Source: JALORV01 sp963707445 (GTDB lineage: Bacteria > Pseudomonadota > Gammaproteobacteria > Burkholderiales > Burkholderiaceae_F). Taken from it: 64,000 nt of DNA. Under the pieces are notes generated by a model that saw only the letters and a list, made by a program, of their open reading frames with translations, was not told where the DNA came from and did no database searches. The stretch is taken from the NCBI GenBank assembly GCA_963707445.1, contig CAVPPW010000013.1:310001-374000 (forward strand). The letters are read 5' to 3'. Within the stretch, counting starts at the first letter, position 1; every line of letters starts with the position of its first letter. Shown here piece by piece: positions 1 to 9,987 of this stretch. The translations under genes and the position numbers were made by a program.

Positions 1-2805
1 TACGTCGACGGGCAGGTCATCGGCATGCCGCTGTGGGACCTGACGATCGATCGCGACAACCGCATGCCGGGCGAGATCTCCGGCATGCCGGTCGTGCGGG
101 CGCACCAGACGACGAGCGCCGAAGTGGTGCTGTTCCGCAAGGACGGCGAGCCGATCTGGTGTCTCGTGCAGGCACGTCCGATCCAGTCCGAGACGCCGGG
201 GCTGGAGTCGCTGCGCGAGGCGATCTACACCTTCCAGAATATCTCGGAGATGAAGCGTCAGCGCGAAGCGCTCAGTCGTTCGCTGCTCGAGCTCAACGTC
301 GTGCTGGACGCGACGGCAACCGGCGTCATGCACCTGCAGGATGACCGCGTGGTCCGCGGCAACGCGCAGGCGCAGCGCATGTTCGGGCGGCCGGGCGCGG
401 AACTCGTCGGCACGTCGATCGGTGCGCTGTTCGCAGCCGAGGCGGATTACTTCGAGGCGATCACGCCGCTGCGGACGCAGCTGGCAAGCGGAGCGCCGGC
501 ATCCTTCGAGGCGCTGATGAAGGGGCCGGGCGGCACCTTCTGGGGCCTGGTCTCGCTGCGCCGCGTGGACAGCGGGCCGGGCGGCCTGATCGCCTCGATT
601 CTCGACATTTCGGAGCGCAAGAAGCAGGAAGAGGAGTTGCAGACTGCCCTGGCGCAGCAGCAGTTGATCTTCGATACGGCGCTGGTCGGACTGCTCTTCG
701 TGCGCGATGGCCGTCCGGTGCGCGCCAACAGCGCGATGGACGATCTGCTGGCCTGCGAGCCGGGTGGCCTGGTCAAGCAGATCCAGCTTTTCACGCATCC
801 GACGGACCATCTGCTGCTCGCGAGTCTGTCCGAGCACTATGCGCAGATCCGCGATACCGGCGCCTGCGAGTTCGAGCTCTACATGTATCGCCGCAAGGCC
901 GACCCGATTTGGGTCGCGGTGCAGGGCCGGGCGGTGAATCCCGAGCGTCCCGAGCTCGGCTACATCTTCGCCTTCGTCGATATCGATGAGCGCAAGCGTT
1001 CCGAGCGCGAACTGCGCTCGACGCTGACGGAGCTGCAGCTGATCTTCGACAACGCGCTGGTCGCGATGCTGTACGTGTCGAACGACTTGATCCTCAAGGC
1101 AAACGCGGCGACCGAGCGACTGTTCGGATATGACCCGCGCGACTATTCGGAACTGGTGGTGTCGTCGCTCTTCGCGGCGCCGGCCGATTGGGAGCAGATC
1201 AACGCCGAGGTTGCCGAGGCGGGACCCGACGAGCGCTACTCGTTCGAACTCCTGATGCGGCGTGCCGACGGCAGCACGTTTTGGTGCGCGGGCAATGGCC
1301 GGCTGCTCGAGCCGGGTGCCCCAGATCGCGGACTTATCCTGTCGCTAATGGATGTCGATGCACGGCGACGCTCCGAGGAGGAGTTGCGGCGCGTACGCAA
1401 TTACCTCGACCTCGTCGTCGAGAACCTTCCGGTGCTGGTGTCGGTGCGCGAGGCGGAGACCGGCCGCTTCGTCAGCCTCAACCGGGCCGGCGAGCAGATC
1501 ACCGGCCTGACGCGGCACCAGGTCGTGGGTCGCACCTGGCGCGAGGTGTATGCGCGGCAATTCGCCGACCTGTATGCGGAGCTCGATCGCAAGGCGCTTG
1601 CGACCGGCTCGCAGGTCGACCGTCCGCGCGACGTCATGCTGCGCGCCGACGGCAAACGGCTGACCGTGAACCAGCGCGTCGTGCCGCTGTTCGAGCCCGG
1701 TCCCGGCGTCGAGTCGCATCCGCGCTACGTGATGTCGATCATCGACGACCTGACCGAGGAAGTGCGGGCCGAGGTGGCCCTGCGCGAGACCGAAGCACGC
1801 TTCAGGCAGTTCGCCGAGAACATCGATCAGCTCGTGTTCATCATGACCGGCGACTTTTCGAGCGTCCTGTACGTCAACCCGCGCTATCAATCGCTGATCG
1901 GCGCACAGGTCGACGATCTGGTGAGCGACCCGCGCAGCGCGCTGCGCTACGTCGTGGCCGATGACGCGCAAGGGGTGCTGCGGGCCCTGCCGCGCCTGGT
2001 GGCGCGGATGCGTCGCCTGCTGCGCTCGGAGTTTTCGGTCAGGATCAACCATCCGACGCAGGGCGTGCGGCTGATCGAGCTCCGGCTCAACCCGGTCCGC
2101 ATGGAAGACGGTGCAATCCGCGTGTTTGGCGTCGCCGACGATGCGACCGAGCGCGAGGCGGCGGAACGCCAGCGGATGGAGGCGGTCGTGCAGCAGCGCG
2201 ACATCCTCGTGCGCGAAGTGCATCACCGGATCAAGAACAACCTGCAGGGCGTCGCCGGGCTGATTCAGCAAGCGGCCGTAGCACGGCCTGAGGTCGCGCC
2301 GGCCCTCGAGGAAGCCGCGGCGCAGATCCAGGCGATCGCGCAGGTGCACGGCCTGCAGATCCGGGCGACCGGAACGCTGCCGGTGCTTGGTGTGGCGCAG
2401 GGCATCTTCCACAACCTCGCGAGCATGTTCGGTGCGGAGGTCCGCTTCGAGCCGCCGGCGCCGGACTTGTGGCGCTACGGCCTGCCCGAGAATGAGGCCG
2501 TGCCGCTGGCACTGGTGATTAACGAACTCGGAACCAATGCAATCAAGCATCGCGCCAGCCGCTCAGATCCGGTTAACGTGCGCGTTACCGGCCGGCCGGA
2601 CGGTATGGAGTTTGCGATCGAGAACACCGGTCAGCTGCGAGCGGGATTCAGCTTTTCCGAGATCGCGGCGAGCGTGTCGGGTCTTGGCCTCGTCAAAGCT
2701 CTGCTGCCGCGGCGAGGCGCCCGGCTGAGCATCGAGTCGGTCGAATCAGGGGTACTGGCAAAGCTGCAGCTGTTTCCGCCTGCGGTGCGCGAGGAAAACC
2801 TGTAG
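1..2805 (+). CDS. Multi-PAS HisKA_2-family sensor histidine kinase (5' end cut off)
   Basis: The frame is open from the first base, so the true start lies upstream of the window. About 934 residues are visible. The protein is a tandem array of PAS domains: a partial one at residues 1-90, then roughly 95-205, 215-330, 335-455, 460-590 and 595-715. Neighbouring PAS units open with near-identical phrases (QLIFDTALVGLLFV and QLIFDNALVAMLYV), which shows internal duplication. The kinase core is of the HisKA_2 type: phosphoacceptor motif REVHHRIKNNLQ with the histidine near residue 741, N box ELGTNAIKH and G box SGLGLVKALL at the C terminus. No membrane segment is seen in the visible part, so sensing is probably cytoplasmic. 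It is followed 39 nt later by a REC-ANTAR regulator, and HisKA_2 kinases commonly pair with ANTAR regulators (known family behaviour). Ligand unknown. Confidence 0.9.
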   Translation, partial: YVDGQVIGMPLWDLTIDRDNRMPGEISGMPVVRAHQTTSAEVVLFRKDGEPIWCLVQARPIQSETPGLESLREAIYTFQNISEMKRQREALSRSLLELNVVLDATATGVMHLQDDRVVRGNAQAQRMFGRPGAELVGTSIGALFAAEADYFEAITPLRTQLASGAPASFEALMKGPGGTFWGLVSLRRVDSGPGGLIASILDISERKKQEEELQTALAQQQLIFDTALVGLLFVRDGRPVRANSAMDDLLACEPGGLVKQIQLFTHPTDHLLLASLSEHYAQIRDTGACEFELYMYRRKADPIWVAVQGRAVNPERPELGYIFAFVDIDERKRSERELRSTLTELQLIFDNALVAMLYVSNDLILKANAATERLFGYDPRDYSELVVSSLFAAPADWEQINAEVAEAGPDERYSFELLMRRADGSTFWCAGNGRLLEPGAPDRGLILSLMDVDARRRSEEELRRVRNYLDLVVENLPVLVSVREAETGRFVSLNRAGEQITGLTRHQVVGRTWREVYARQFADLYAELDRKALATGSQVDRPRDVMLRADGKRLTVNQRVVPLFEPGPGVESHPRYVMSIIDDLTEEVRAEVALRETEARFRQFAENIDQLVFIMTGDFSSVLYVNPRYQSLIGAQVDDLVSDPRSALRYVVADDAQGVLRALPRLVARMRRLLRSEFSVRINHPTQGVRLIELRLNPVRMEDGAIRVFGVADDATEREAAERQRMEAVVQQRDILVREVHHRIKNNLQGVAGLIQQAAVARPEVAPALEEAAAQIQAIAQVHGLQIRATGTLPVLGVAQGIFHNLASMFGAEVRFEPPAPDLWRYGLPENEAVPLALVINELGTNAIKHRASRSDPVNVRVTGRPDGMEFAIENTGQLRAGFSFSEIAASVSGLGLVKALLPRRGARLSIESVESGVLAKLQLFPPAVREENL

Positions 2806-2844
2806 CGGCAACGGATACGGCGCGGACATCACCCCACACTCAAT

Positions 2845-3435
2845 ATGAACGAACAACAACCTCTGATCCTGGTCGTCGACGACGACCGACTCGTCCTTGC
2901 CACGCTGGTCGCGGGCCTCAAACAGGCGGGCTTCGAGGTCATCGAGGCCGACAACGGCGACGACGGCATCCTGCTCGCACGCAAGTACAAGCCGCGGCTG
3001 GCGATTCTCGACATGCGCATGCAGGGCAAGTCCGGTATGGACGTTGCGCGCTATCTGGCGGCCAATACGGGCACCGGTTTCATGTTCCTGTCGGCGTTCG
3101 GCGATGCCGACATCGTCGAGGAGGCGACCCGCGTGGGGGCGCTCGGCTACCTGGTCAAGCCGCTCGATGTGCGCCAGATCGTCCCGGCAGTGCGCGCGGC
3201 GCTGGCGCGCTGGGACGAGCTGCAATCGACGCCGATGGCCGCAGCCGACGGCCATGGCGCACCCGGGCGCGACGAGTACATCGCGGTCGGGATCCTGATG
3301 GAACGGTTGCGCCTCGATTTCGAGCGCGCACTCGACGCACTGCGTTCTCAGGCCCGCGCAGAAGGCACGACACCGGCGCAGCTCGCGAGCAACATGGTGG
3401 TTGCCGCGAATCGCCTCAATTCGATCCCCAGGTAG
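2845..3435 (+). CDS. Response regulator, REC-ANTAR (AmiR/NasR type)
   Basis: This 196-residue protein has an N-terminal receiver domain (acidic cluster VVDDD at residues 10-14, phosphoacceptor Asp56 in AILDMRM, Lys105 in YLVKP). A C-terminal region of about 60 residues (125-190) matches the three-helix ANTAR pattern: AVGILMERLRLDFERAL, then LRSQAR, then ASNMVVAAN. ANTAR domains bind paired RNA hairpins and prevent transcription termination, so the output is probably on RNA rather than DNA (established for the family). It lies 39 nt downstream of the HisKA_2 kinase and is very probably its partner. No ANTAR target (two short hexaloop stems before a terminator) was recognised in the window, so the regulated genes are elsewhere. 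The start is the only ATG that leaves the REC domain complete. Confidence 0.88.
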   Translation: MNEQQPLILVVDDDRLVLATLVAGLKQAGFEVIEADNGDDGILLARKYKPRLAILDMRMQGKSGMDVARYLAANTGTGFMFLSAFGDADIVEEATRVGALGYLVKPLDVRQIVPAVRAALARWDELQSTPMAAADGHGAPGRDEYIAVGILMERLRLDFERALDALRSQARAEGTTPAQLASNMVVAANRLNSIPR

Positions 3436-3439
3436 TCCG

Positions 3440-3848
3440 TTGAGCGCGACTGACTACATCCAGCGCCACGGCTTCCGTCGCTGGTACGAGCGTCAGCTGA
3501 TCGAGAGCCATGCCTACCTCGCGCTCGGGTTCGTCGCCCTGATCATGATGCTGGCGGGGGCGGAGGTTCTGGGCGACATGAAGTCGGCCGGCAGCTACGG
3601 CAGTGACGCTGATGACGGCCGCAGCGGGAGGGCTGCTGGTCGTCGTCGCGTGGTGGCGCTTCAATGCCCTGCTGCGCCGGGCCGAGCGCTTCGCCGAGGC
3701 GGCGACCTGTCCGACCTGCAAGTCCTGGGGCAAGTTTCGCGTGCTGAACCAGGAAGCGGCAACTGATGAGGACCCGCCCGAAGCAGGGCGACCCCACTGG
3801 CTGCGCGTGCGTTGCACGCAATGCGATGGAGAGTGGAAAATCGAATAA
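3440..3848 (+). CDS. Small membrane protein with C-terminal CxxC zinc-ribbon-like ends (frameshifted)
   Basis: I do not recognise a named family. Translation from TTG at 3440, five bases after the ANTAR regulator's stop, gives SATDYIQRHGFRRWYERQ followed by a hydrophobic segment (AYLALGFVALIMMLAGAEVL). The frame then changes near 3595-3603 and continues with a second hydrophobic segment (GGLLVVVAWWRF). It ends with two CxxC pairs, CPTC and CTQC, about 37 residues apart, and the ending GEWKIE. The four cysteines suggest a metal-binding knuckle. The halves fit one protein of about 135 residues with two membrane helices and a cytoplasmic ribbon. It may be co-transcribed with the two-component pair upstream. 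Function unknown. Confidence 0.6.
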
Positions 3849-3872
3849 GCGTCGCTCGTGTCCGAGCGACGC
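3849..3872. terminator. Hairpin between convergent genes
   Basis: A perfect 10-bp stem (GCGTCGCTCG / CGAGCGACGC) with a TGTC loop starts right after a TAA stop and abuts the stop codon of the convergent kinase. There is no T tract on either side, so it may act as a weak or Rho-assisted bidirectional terminator or as an RNA-stabilising stem. Confidence 0.45.
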
Positions 3873-5317
3873 TACTCCCACAGCGTGAAGTAGAACGTTG
3901 CCCCGTGTCCTTCGCCGGGCGCGGGGACCGCTTCGGCCCAGACGCGGCCGCCGTGACGGCGAACGATCTTCTGTACGGTCGCAAGGCCCACACCGGTGCC
4001 GGCGAACTCGTTAGCAGAATGAAAACGCTGAAATAGTCCGAAGAGCTTTTCGGCGAAGCGCATGTCGAAGCCGGCGCCGTTGTCGCGCACGAAAAACGTT
4101 CGCAGTCCGGATTCGTCGTGCGTGCCGAATTCGATGCGTGCCTGGGGCGTGAGCGCCGAAAACTTCCAGGCGTTGCCCAGCAGGTTCTGCAGCACGAGCC
4201 TCAGCAGCGTGCTGTCACCGTCGGCCCGCAGGTTGGGCGCGATCAGAAACTCGATTGCGCGCGTGTGGTCCTGCGCCCGCAGGTCGTCGGTCAGTTCGCG
4301 GGCGATCTGCGTCAGGTCGACGCGCTCACGTGCGAGTTCCTTGCTCGTCATGCGTGACAGCGACAGCAGTGTCTCGATCATCGAGTTCATCCGCTGGCTG
4401 GCGGCAACGATGCGCCGCAGATGGTCGCGACCGAGGTCGTCGAGCGGCTTGCCGCGGTCGCCATAGTCCTCGAGCAGGATCGTCGCGAATCCGTCGACGA
4501 CACGCAGCGGCGCGCGCAGGTCATGTGAAACGGAATACGAAAAGCTGTCGAGCTCGCGCAGCGCGTTCTCGAGCTCGGTCGAGCGCTCGGCGAGCTGGCG
4601 GCTGCGCTGTTCGAGGTCGGCGCGCAACTGTGCGACGTCACTGGCCGGTGTTGAATCCTCCGACCTGCCGATCAGCGCGGTGAGATCGTGCGCCGCCCCC
4701 GCATAGCCGCGGAAGCGGCCCGTGCCCGAGAACACCGGTGCGCCCGACAGGCTGAGCACGCGGACCGGCTGGCCCGCTTCTGCCGGGACATCGAGCCGGA
4801 TATCGAAAAATGGAGCGCGCGCCGCGAGCGCGATGGCCACTCCGCGTGGCGCTTCCGTGCCCGGCCGCAGTTCCCACGGTTGCCGGCCGAGCAGCGAGCG
4901 GCTGTCGAACCATTCGATATTGCGATGACTGGGTTCCACTTCGACGACTTTGCCGTCGGCGTTGGTGCGCCACGACCAGGTCGCGGCCGCCGCCAGCGAG
5001 AGCCGCAGAGCCTGCAATTCACGGCGTATGTCGCGCTGGCGCATCGCGGCGACACTCGCCAGCGCAATCGCCGCACCGAGTCCCGCCGCGCCGATCAGCC
5101 AGAATGCGCCGACTGTCGGCTGAGACCCGCCGATCGGAGTCGCGAGCGCCGCTGAACTCAGCGCGCCGAGGCCGAACGGAACGTTGCGTGCGAGCGCACG
5201 CTCGCGCCAGAGCCGGCCCCAGCTCGTGCGCTTTATCGAGTGTTCAGCGTGTGCCACCGCGGCGGATTGTGCAGCAACACGCAGGTCCGCGCGAATCGCT
5301 CTTTTCCGAGCGAACAC
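3872..5317 (-). CDS. Membrane PAS sensor histidine kinase
   Basis: This 481-residue kinase has an Arg-rich N terminus and two closely spaced hydrophobic stretches (about residues 46-62 and 69-92). A PAS-like domain follows (about 112-215), starting with the typical TWSWRTNADGKV. A coiled linker (225-258) leads to HisKA with FSYSVSHDLRAPLR (His265), then an HATPase_c domain with N box LLGNAWKFS, G1 DNGAGFDM and G2 GTGVGLATVQKIV. The H-box type is the one seen in phytochrome-like and PAS kinases that pair with stand-alone regulators. The start is a GTG; a later start is possible because the first 40 residues are not conserved-looking. It diverges from the hybrid kinase at 5435 and has no regulator gene next to it, so its partner is unknown. 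Confidence 0.85.
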   Translation of the reverse strand: MFARKRAIRADLRVAAQSAAVAHAEHSIKRTSWGRLWRERALARNVPFGLGALSSAALATPIGGSQPTVGAFWLIGAAGLGAAIALASVAAMRQRDIRRELQALRLSLAAAATWSWRTNADGKVVEVEPSHRNIEWFDSRSLLGRQPWELRPGTEAPRGVAIALAARAPFFDIRLDVPAEAGQPVRVLSLSGAPVFSGTGRFRGYAGAAHDLTALIGRSEDSTPASDVAQLRADLEQRSRQLAERSTELENALRELDSFSYSVSHDLRAPLRVVDGFATILLEDYGDRGKPLDDLGRDHLRRIVAASQRMNSMIETLLSLSRMTSKELARERVDLTQIARELTDDLRAQDHTRAIEFLIAPNLRADGDSTLLRLVLQNLLGNAWKFSALTPQARIEFGTHDESGLRTFFVRDNGAGFDMRFAEKLFGLFQRFHSANEFAGTGVGLATVQKIVRRHGGRVWAEAVPAPGEGHGATFYFTLWE

Positions 5318-5434
5318 TGCGACGCGCGGCTGCCGAAATGCGCGTGCACCCGATGCCTTTTCGAGCGGTTCTGATCCGGCCTACGGACTAGCCTGCCCAG
5401 ACCATCCGACCGGTGCGACCGTTCGCGCCCATTC

Positions 5435-8400
5435 ATGTCGTACGCGCCCTCCCGTGAACTGCTGCAGCGACTGCGTCGCGTGCTTGCCGCGCGTCGACGC
5501 GCCGCGCCGAGTGCGGCCGACCCGCGGTTCGAGCCGATCGATCTGCCGGGAGGCCATGCACGCTTCCGCTCGGTCGGGCTGCCGGTGATCGGCGTGCTCG
5601 TGCTCGTGGCGAGCTGGACGGTCGGCATCAGCTACTACTTCCATCAACGCAGTGCCGAGCAACTGTTCCTCAACGAGCAACGCGAGAAGGCTGAGCGCGC
5701 GGCTCTGATGGTGCGTGCCGCGATCCTCGCTGACTATCGCAACCTCGAGCTGTCGACGCGCATGCTGGCTGAGCGGCCGGACCTCGTCGCGGCGCTGCAT
5801 AGCCCGGAGGGCGATGATGCCGTGCGCAGCTGGGCACAGCGTTCACGTCGCTTCGGTGGCGATGCCGCTGTGGAGATTTACAACGCCGGCGGACAACTGA
5901 TCGAACGCGTCGGGAACCCGGCGCAGTATCGACTCGACGGTCCGATCGAAGGCGCAGCTGGTGCGCGACGCGTTGCAGGGGCGGGACGGGCTCGTCGTGG
6001 ACGATAACGAGGGGGGCCTGACGCTACGTGCGGCGGCACCGGTGCTCGCGCGCCATCGCATCGTCGGCGGTGTGATCGCCGAACAGCGAATCGATGCGGA
6101 TTACCTTGGGCTGCTCGCATCACGCGTAGGTCTAAGCGTGAATCTGGTCACGTCCGGCCGCGAACTGGTGATGACCTCCAAGGCGGCCGATACAGCCTGG
6201 CTGAGAAAACTCGGCGGCAGTCTTCTCAACGGCGCAAGCGGAACGGTGAACCTCGAGGGTCGGCAGGACGTCTCGCTGCTGCCGCTGGCGTTGACCGAAG
6301 ATCCGATCGCGATCGCCGTGATGATGCCCAACGACCGCGCCTATCACGCGCTCAGCGACTCGACAGGCTCCTTCGCAGCGGTCGTTCTGTTCACGATCAT
6401 GGCGACGATCGCGGCGGGGCTGTATCTGACGCGTTACCTGATCCAACCGATCAAGTTGCTGACCGGACGTGCCGAAGAGCTTTCACTGCGCTTTGCCGGA
6501 CGCCCCGCAGTGCGCCGCGGCGACGAGCTGGATTCACTCGTGGCCTCGTTCGAGGCGATGACGTCCGCGCTGCTGTCGCATTCGGACCGGTTGGCACGGG
6601 CGCACAAGAGCGAACTGCAGAACAGCCTCGAGCTGCAGCACCAGTATGCGCAGATGCGTCTGCTGCGCGGACTGGCCGCAGTCGCCAATGAAGGGGGCAC
6701 CGTCGAATCGACTCTCGAACGCGCGCTGCACGAGATCGGTGCCTATCTCGACTGGCCGCTCGGTCGGGTCGCGCTCCAGCAGGAGCGCGCTGCCGATTCT
6801 GCGCTGCCGCCGCGTTCGATCTGGTTCTCTCGCGACGCCGACCGCTTCGCAGTTTTCGTCGACGCCAGCAACCGCACGCCGATCATGCCGTCGCCCGATC
6901 ACCTGATTGGCCGCGCCTATCTTTCCGGCACACCGCACTGGGTTTCCGACTTGTCGCGGATGTCCGAATGGAACCGCCTGGTCGAGGCGCTCGACGCCGG
7001 ACTGCAGACCGGAATCGTGATTCCGGTGATCGCGCGCGGCCACGTCACGGCCTTCATAGAATTCTTTTGCGACCACCGCGTCGAGGCGACCAACGAACTG
7101 CTGGAGCTGCTCGAGTCCATCGGCGCCGAGCTGTCACGCGTCGCTGAGCGCCAGCGCGCCGAGCGCGAACTGCGCGAGCGCGAGCTCGAGGCGAGCCGGT
7201 TGGCGATGGTCGCGTCGCGCACCGATCAGATGGTGATGATCCTCGACACTTCGGGCCGGATCGAGTGGGCCAACGATGCGTGCGCGCGGTTTTCCGGCTA
7301 TTCGCTGCAGGACGTGCGCGGTCGGCCGGGGCAGACGCTTCTGCAGGGTCCGCAGACCGACGCCGCGGCGATCGCGACAATCGCCGAGTCGGTCGTGCGC
7401 GGCGAGCCGTGCCGGGTCGAGTTCGTCGCGTACACGCGCGACGGCGAACTGCGGGTGCTCGAGGTCGAGGGCCAGCCGTTGCGCGACGACCAGGGCCGCT
7501 ATTTCCAGTACGCGCTGATCAGTCCGGATATCACGGAACGCAAACGCACCGAGGCCGCGCTGCGCGAGAGCGCCGAGTACTTCCGTGCGCTGTTCGATGA
7601 GTCGCCGGTTGCCGCGTCGATCCAGGCCCCGGACATGCGCATCGTCCGCGCCAACGCCGCGCACTCAAAGATGCTCGGCTACAGCAGCGAGCAGGTGATC
7701 GGCAAGGACCCGGTCAGCTTCTACCATCCCGACGACATCGATGCCGCGCACGCCTCTCGGCGCGCACTGGCGCTTTCGGACCGCGGTCCGGTGAGCTACG
7801 AGCGGCGCATGCTCACTGGCGACAGCAGGACGATCTGGGTACGTGGCCACGCCGTGCGCTTCAACGACGCCACCGGCGAACGCTACACGCTCACGCTTCT
7901 CGAAAACATCACCGAGAGCAAGCAGGTGGAGCAGGTGCTGCGCGAAGCCAAGGAGATCGCCGAGACGGCGAGCCGCGCCAAGTCGCAGTTCCTCGCCAAC
8001 ATGAGCCACGAGATTCGCACGCCGATGAACGGCGTGCTCGGCATGACCGAACTGCTGCTCGGCACGCCACTCTCGGATAAGCAACGCCGCTTCGCGGAAG
8101 CCGTCTACCGATCGGGCGAGACGCTGCTCGAGATCATCAACGACATCCTCGACTTCTCGAAGATCGAGGCCGGCAAGCTGGAGCTGGAGGCGGTCGACTT
8201 CAACCTGCGCACGGTGGTTGAGGACGTGTTCGAGCTGCTGGCGCCGCGGGCGCACCAGAAGCGGCTCGAGCTCGCGTCGCACATCGACCCGACCGTGCCG
8301 ACCGCGGTACGCGGCGACCCGATGCGCCTGAGGCAGGTGCTCACGAATCTGGTCGGCAATGCCATCAAGTTCACAGAAGCGGGCGAGGTGATCGTCACCG

Positions 8401-9971
8401 TGTCTGCCGAACCGCAGACGGGCGGTGGCGGACATCGCGTGATTTTCGAGGTGCGCGACAGCGGCATCGGCATGAAGGCCGACGCGCTGGAAAAACTCTT
8501 CACGGTCTTCATGCAGGCCGATCAATCGATGGCACGGCGCTATGGCGGCACCGGGCTGGGGCTGGCGATCAGCAAGCAACTGGTCGAACTGATGGGCGGT
8601 CAGATCAGCGCGACCAGCCGGTTCGGCGAGGGCTCGGTGTTCCGTTTCGACGTGACGCTGGAAGCCGGCGTTGCGGTGTCGCCGGCGGCCGCCGGCGGCG
8701 CGGCGGCCCTGCGCGGGCGCCGGGTGATCCTGGTTGAGGACAACCCGACCAACCGCAGCATCCTTGAAGCGCAGCTGCGGGGATTCGGCATGGACGTGGC
8801 AACGGCCGACAACGGGGCCACCGCTCTGGAGCTGCTGCGTGCCGCGGCTCGCGCGGGCACGTCTTTCGACGCGGCGATCGTCGACATGAAGATGCCGATC
8901 ATGGATGGACTGACGATGGCCACCGAGCTGCGGCGTGATCCGCTGCTGGTCGACGTGCGTATGGTGATGTTGACGTCGCTCGGCAGTGGCAACGAAGCCC
9001 GCCTCGCCTATGACAGCGGCATCGAAGCCTACCTGACGAAGCCGGTGCGACAGGCCGAACTGGTCGACGCGCTGGGGCGTGTGCTGCTGCGCGAGGCGCC
9101 CAGCGCGCCGGCGCCGCTCATCTCTGCGCCGGGACGCCGCGGCCACGTGCTGGTCGTCGAGGACAACGTGGTCAATCAGGAGGTCGCACGCGCGATGCTG
9201 ACCGAACTCGGCTGCTCGCTGCGGGTCGCCGCGGACGGGCGCGAGGCGCTCGCCGCGCTGCGCGATGACGTGTTCGACCTGGTGTTCATGGATTGCCAGA
9301 TGCCGGAGATGGATGGTTTCGAGGCTGTGCGTCGCTTTCGCAGTGCGGCGGCGAACGGCTATGCCACTGCGCAGGACGTGCCGATCGTCGCGTTGACCGC
9401 CAACGCCCTTGCCGGTGACGAGGAGCGTTGCCTGCGCGCCGGCTTCAGCGCGTACCTCGCCAAGCCGGTGCGACGTGAGGCGCTCGATGCCGCACTGTTG
9501 CACTGGCTGCGCGGAGCGCAGGCCGAAGCTTCAGAGGGTGTGGTTTCGGCGGCGGTTCCGCCGCTGGAACCGGTCGACCAGACCGCTGTGCCCGCGATCG
9601 AGTGCTCGATCGACATGGCCGCGATCGAACTCATCCGCGACATGGAACGGCGCGGAGCCACCCGCTTGCTTGAGCGCCTGGTGGCTACCTATATCAGCAC
9701 GGCCGCACGCCTGGTCGCTCAGGCCGCCTACGCGCTTAAGGCGGGTGATGTTGCCTCGCTGCAGCATGCGACCCACACGCTGAAATCATCCAGCGCGAAC
9801 CTCGGCGCTATCGAGTTGTCCCGGCGCTTTGCCGTGCTCGAGGGCCACGCACGCAACGGCGCACTGAGCGCCGCGCGCGAGGAGTGGGCCGCGGCGCAGG
9901 CGGAGTACGAGCGGGCGGTGAAGATCCTGCAAGACATCGTGGCGGCCGATGAGGCTGTCGTTCCGAACTGA
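5435..9971 (+). CDS. Hybrid sensor kinase: HAMP-GAF-PAS-PAS-HisKA-HATPase-REC-REC-HPt (frameshifted)
   Basis: This is a BarA/EvgS-like phosphorelay kinase of about 1,512 residues once a frameshift near 5950 is bridged (frame change after DGPIE into KAQLVRDALQGRDG). A membrane helix (VIGVLVLVASWTVGISYYF) precedes a periplasmic region of about 240 residues. A second helix (FAAVVLFTIMATIAAGLYL) leads into HAMP and a GAF domain (starting near LLRGLAAVANEGG). Two PAS domains follow, then HisKA with MSHEIRTPMNGVLGMTEL, HATPase_c (NLVGNAIKF, DSGIGM, GTGLGLAISKQLVELM), REC1 (DMKMPIMDG), REC2 (MDCQMPEMDGF) and an HPt domain (HATHTLKSSSANLG). REC1 and REC2 keep acidic pockets and the conserved lysine. 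The REC-PAS-GGDEF-EAL gene begins 16 nt downstream, so the HPt may phosphorylate that protein's receiver (inference from context). Confidence 0.9.
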
Positions 9972-9987
9972 GGGTGATGTGCGTGTA

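Noticed and set aside
1345..2550. 401-codon open frame antisense to the PAS kinase
   Set aside because: It lies wholly within a well-conserved gene, and long antisense frames are common in GC-rich coding DNA.
7665..9503. 612-codon antisense frame under the hybrid kinase
   Set aside because: His/Arg/Gln-rich shadow of the sense reading frame.
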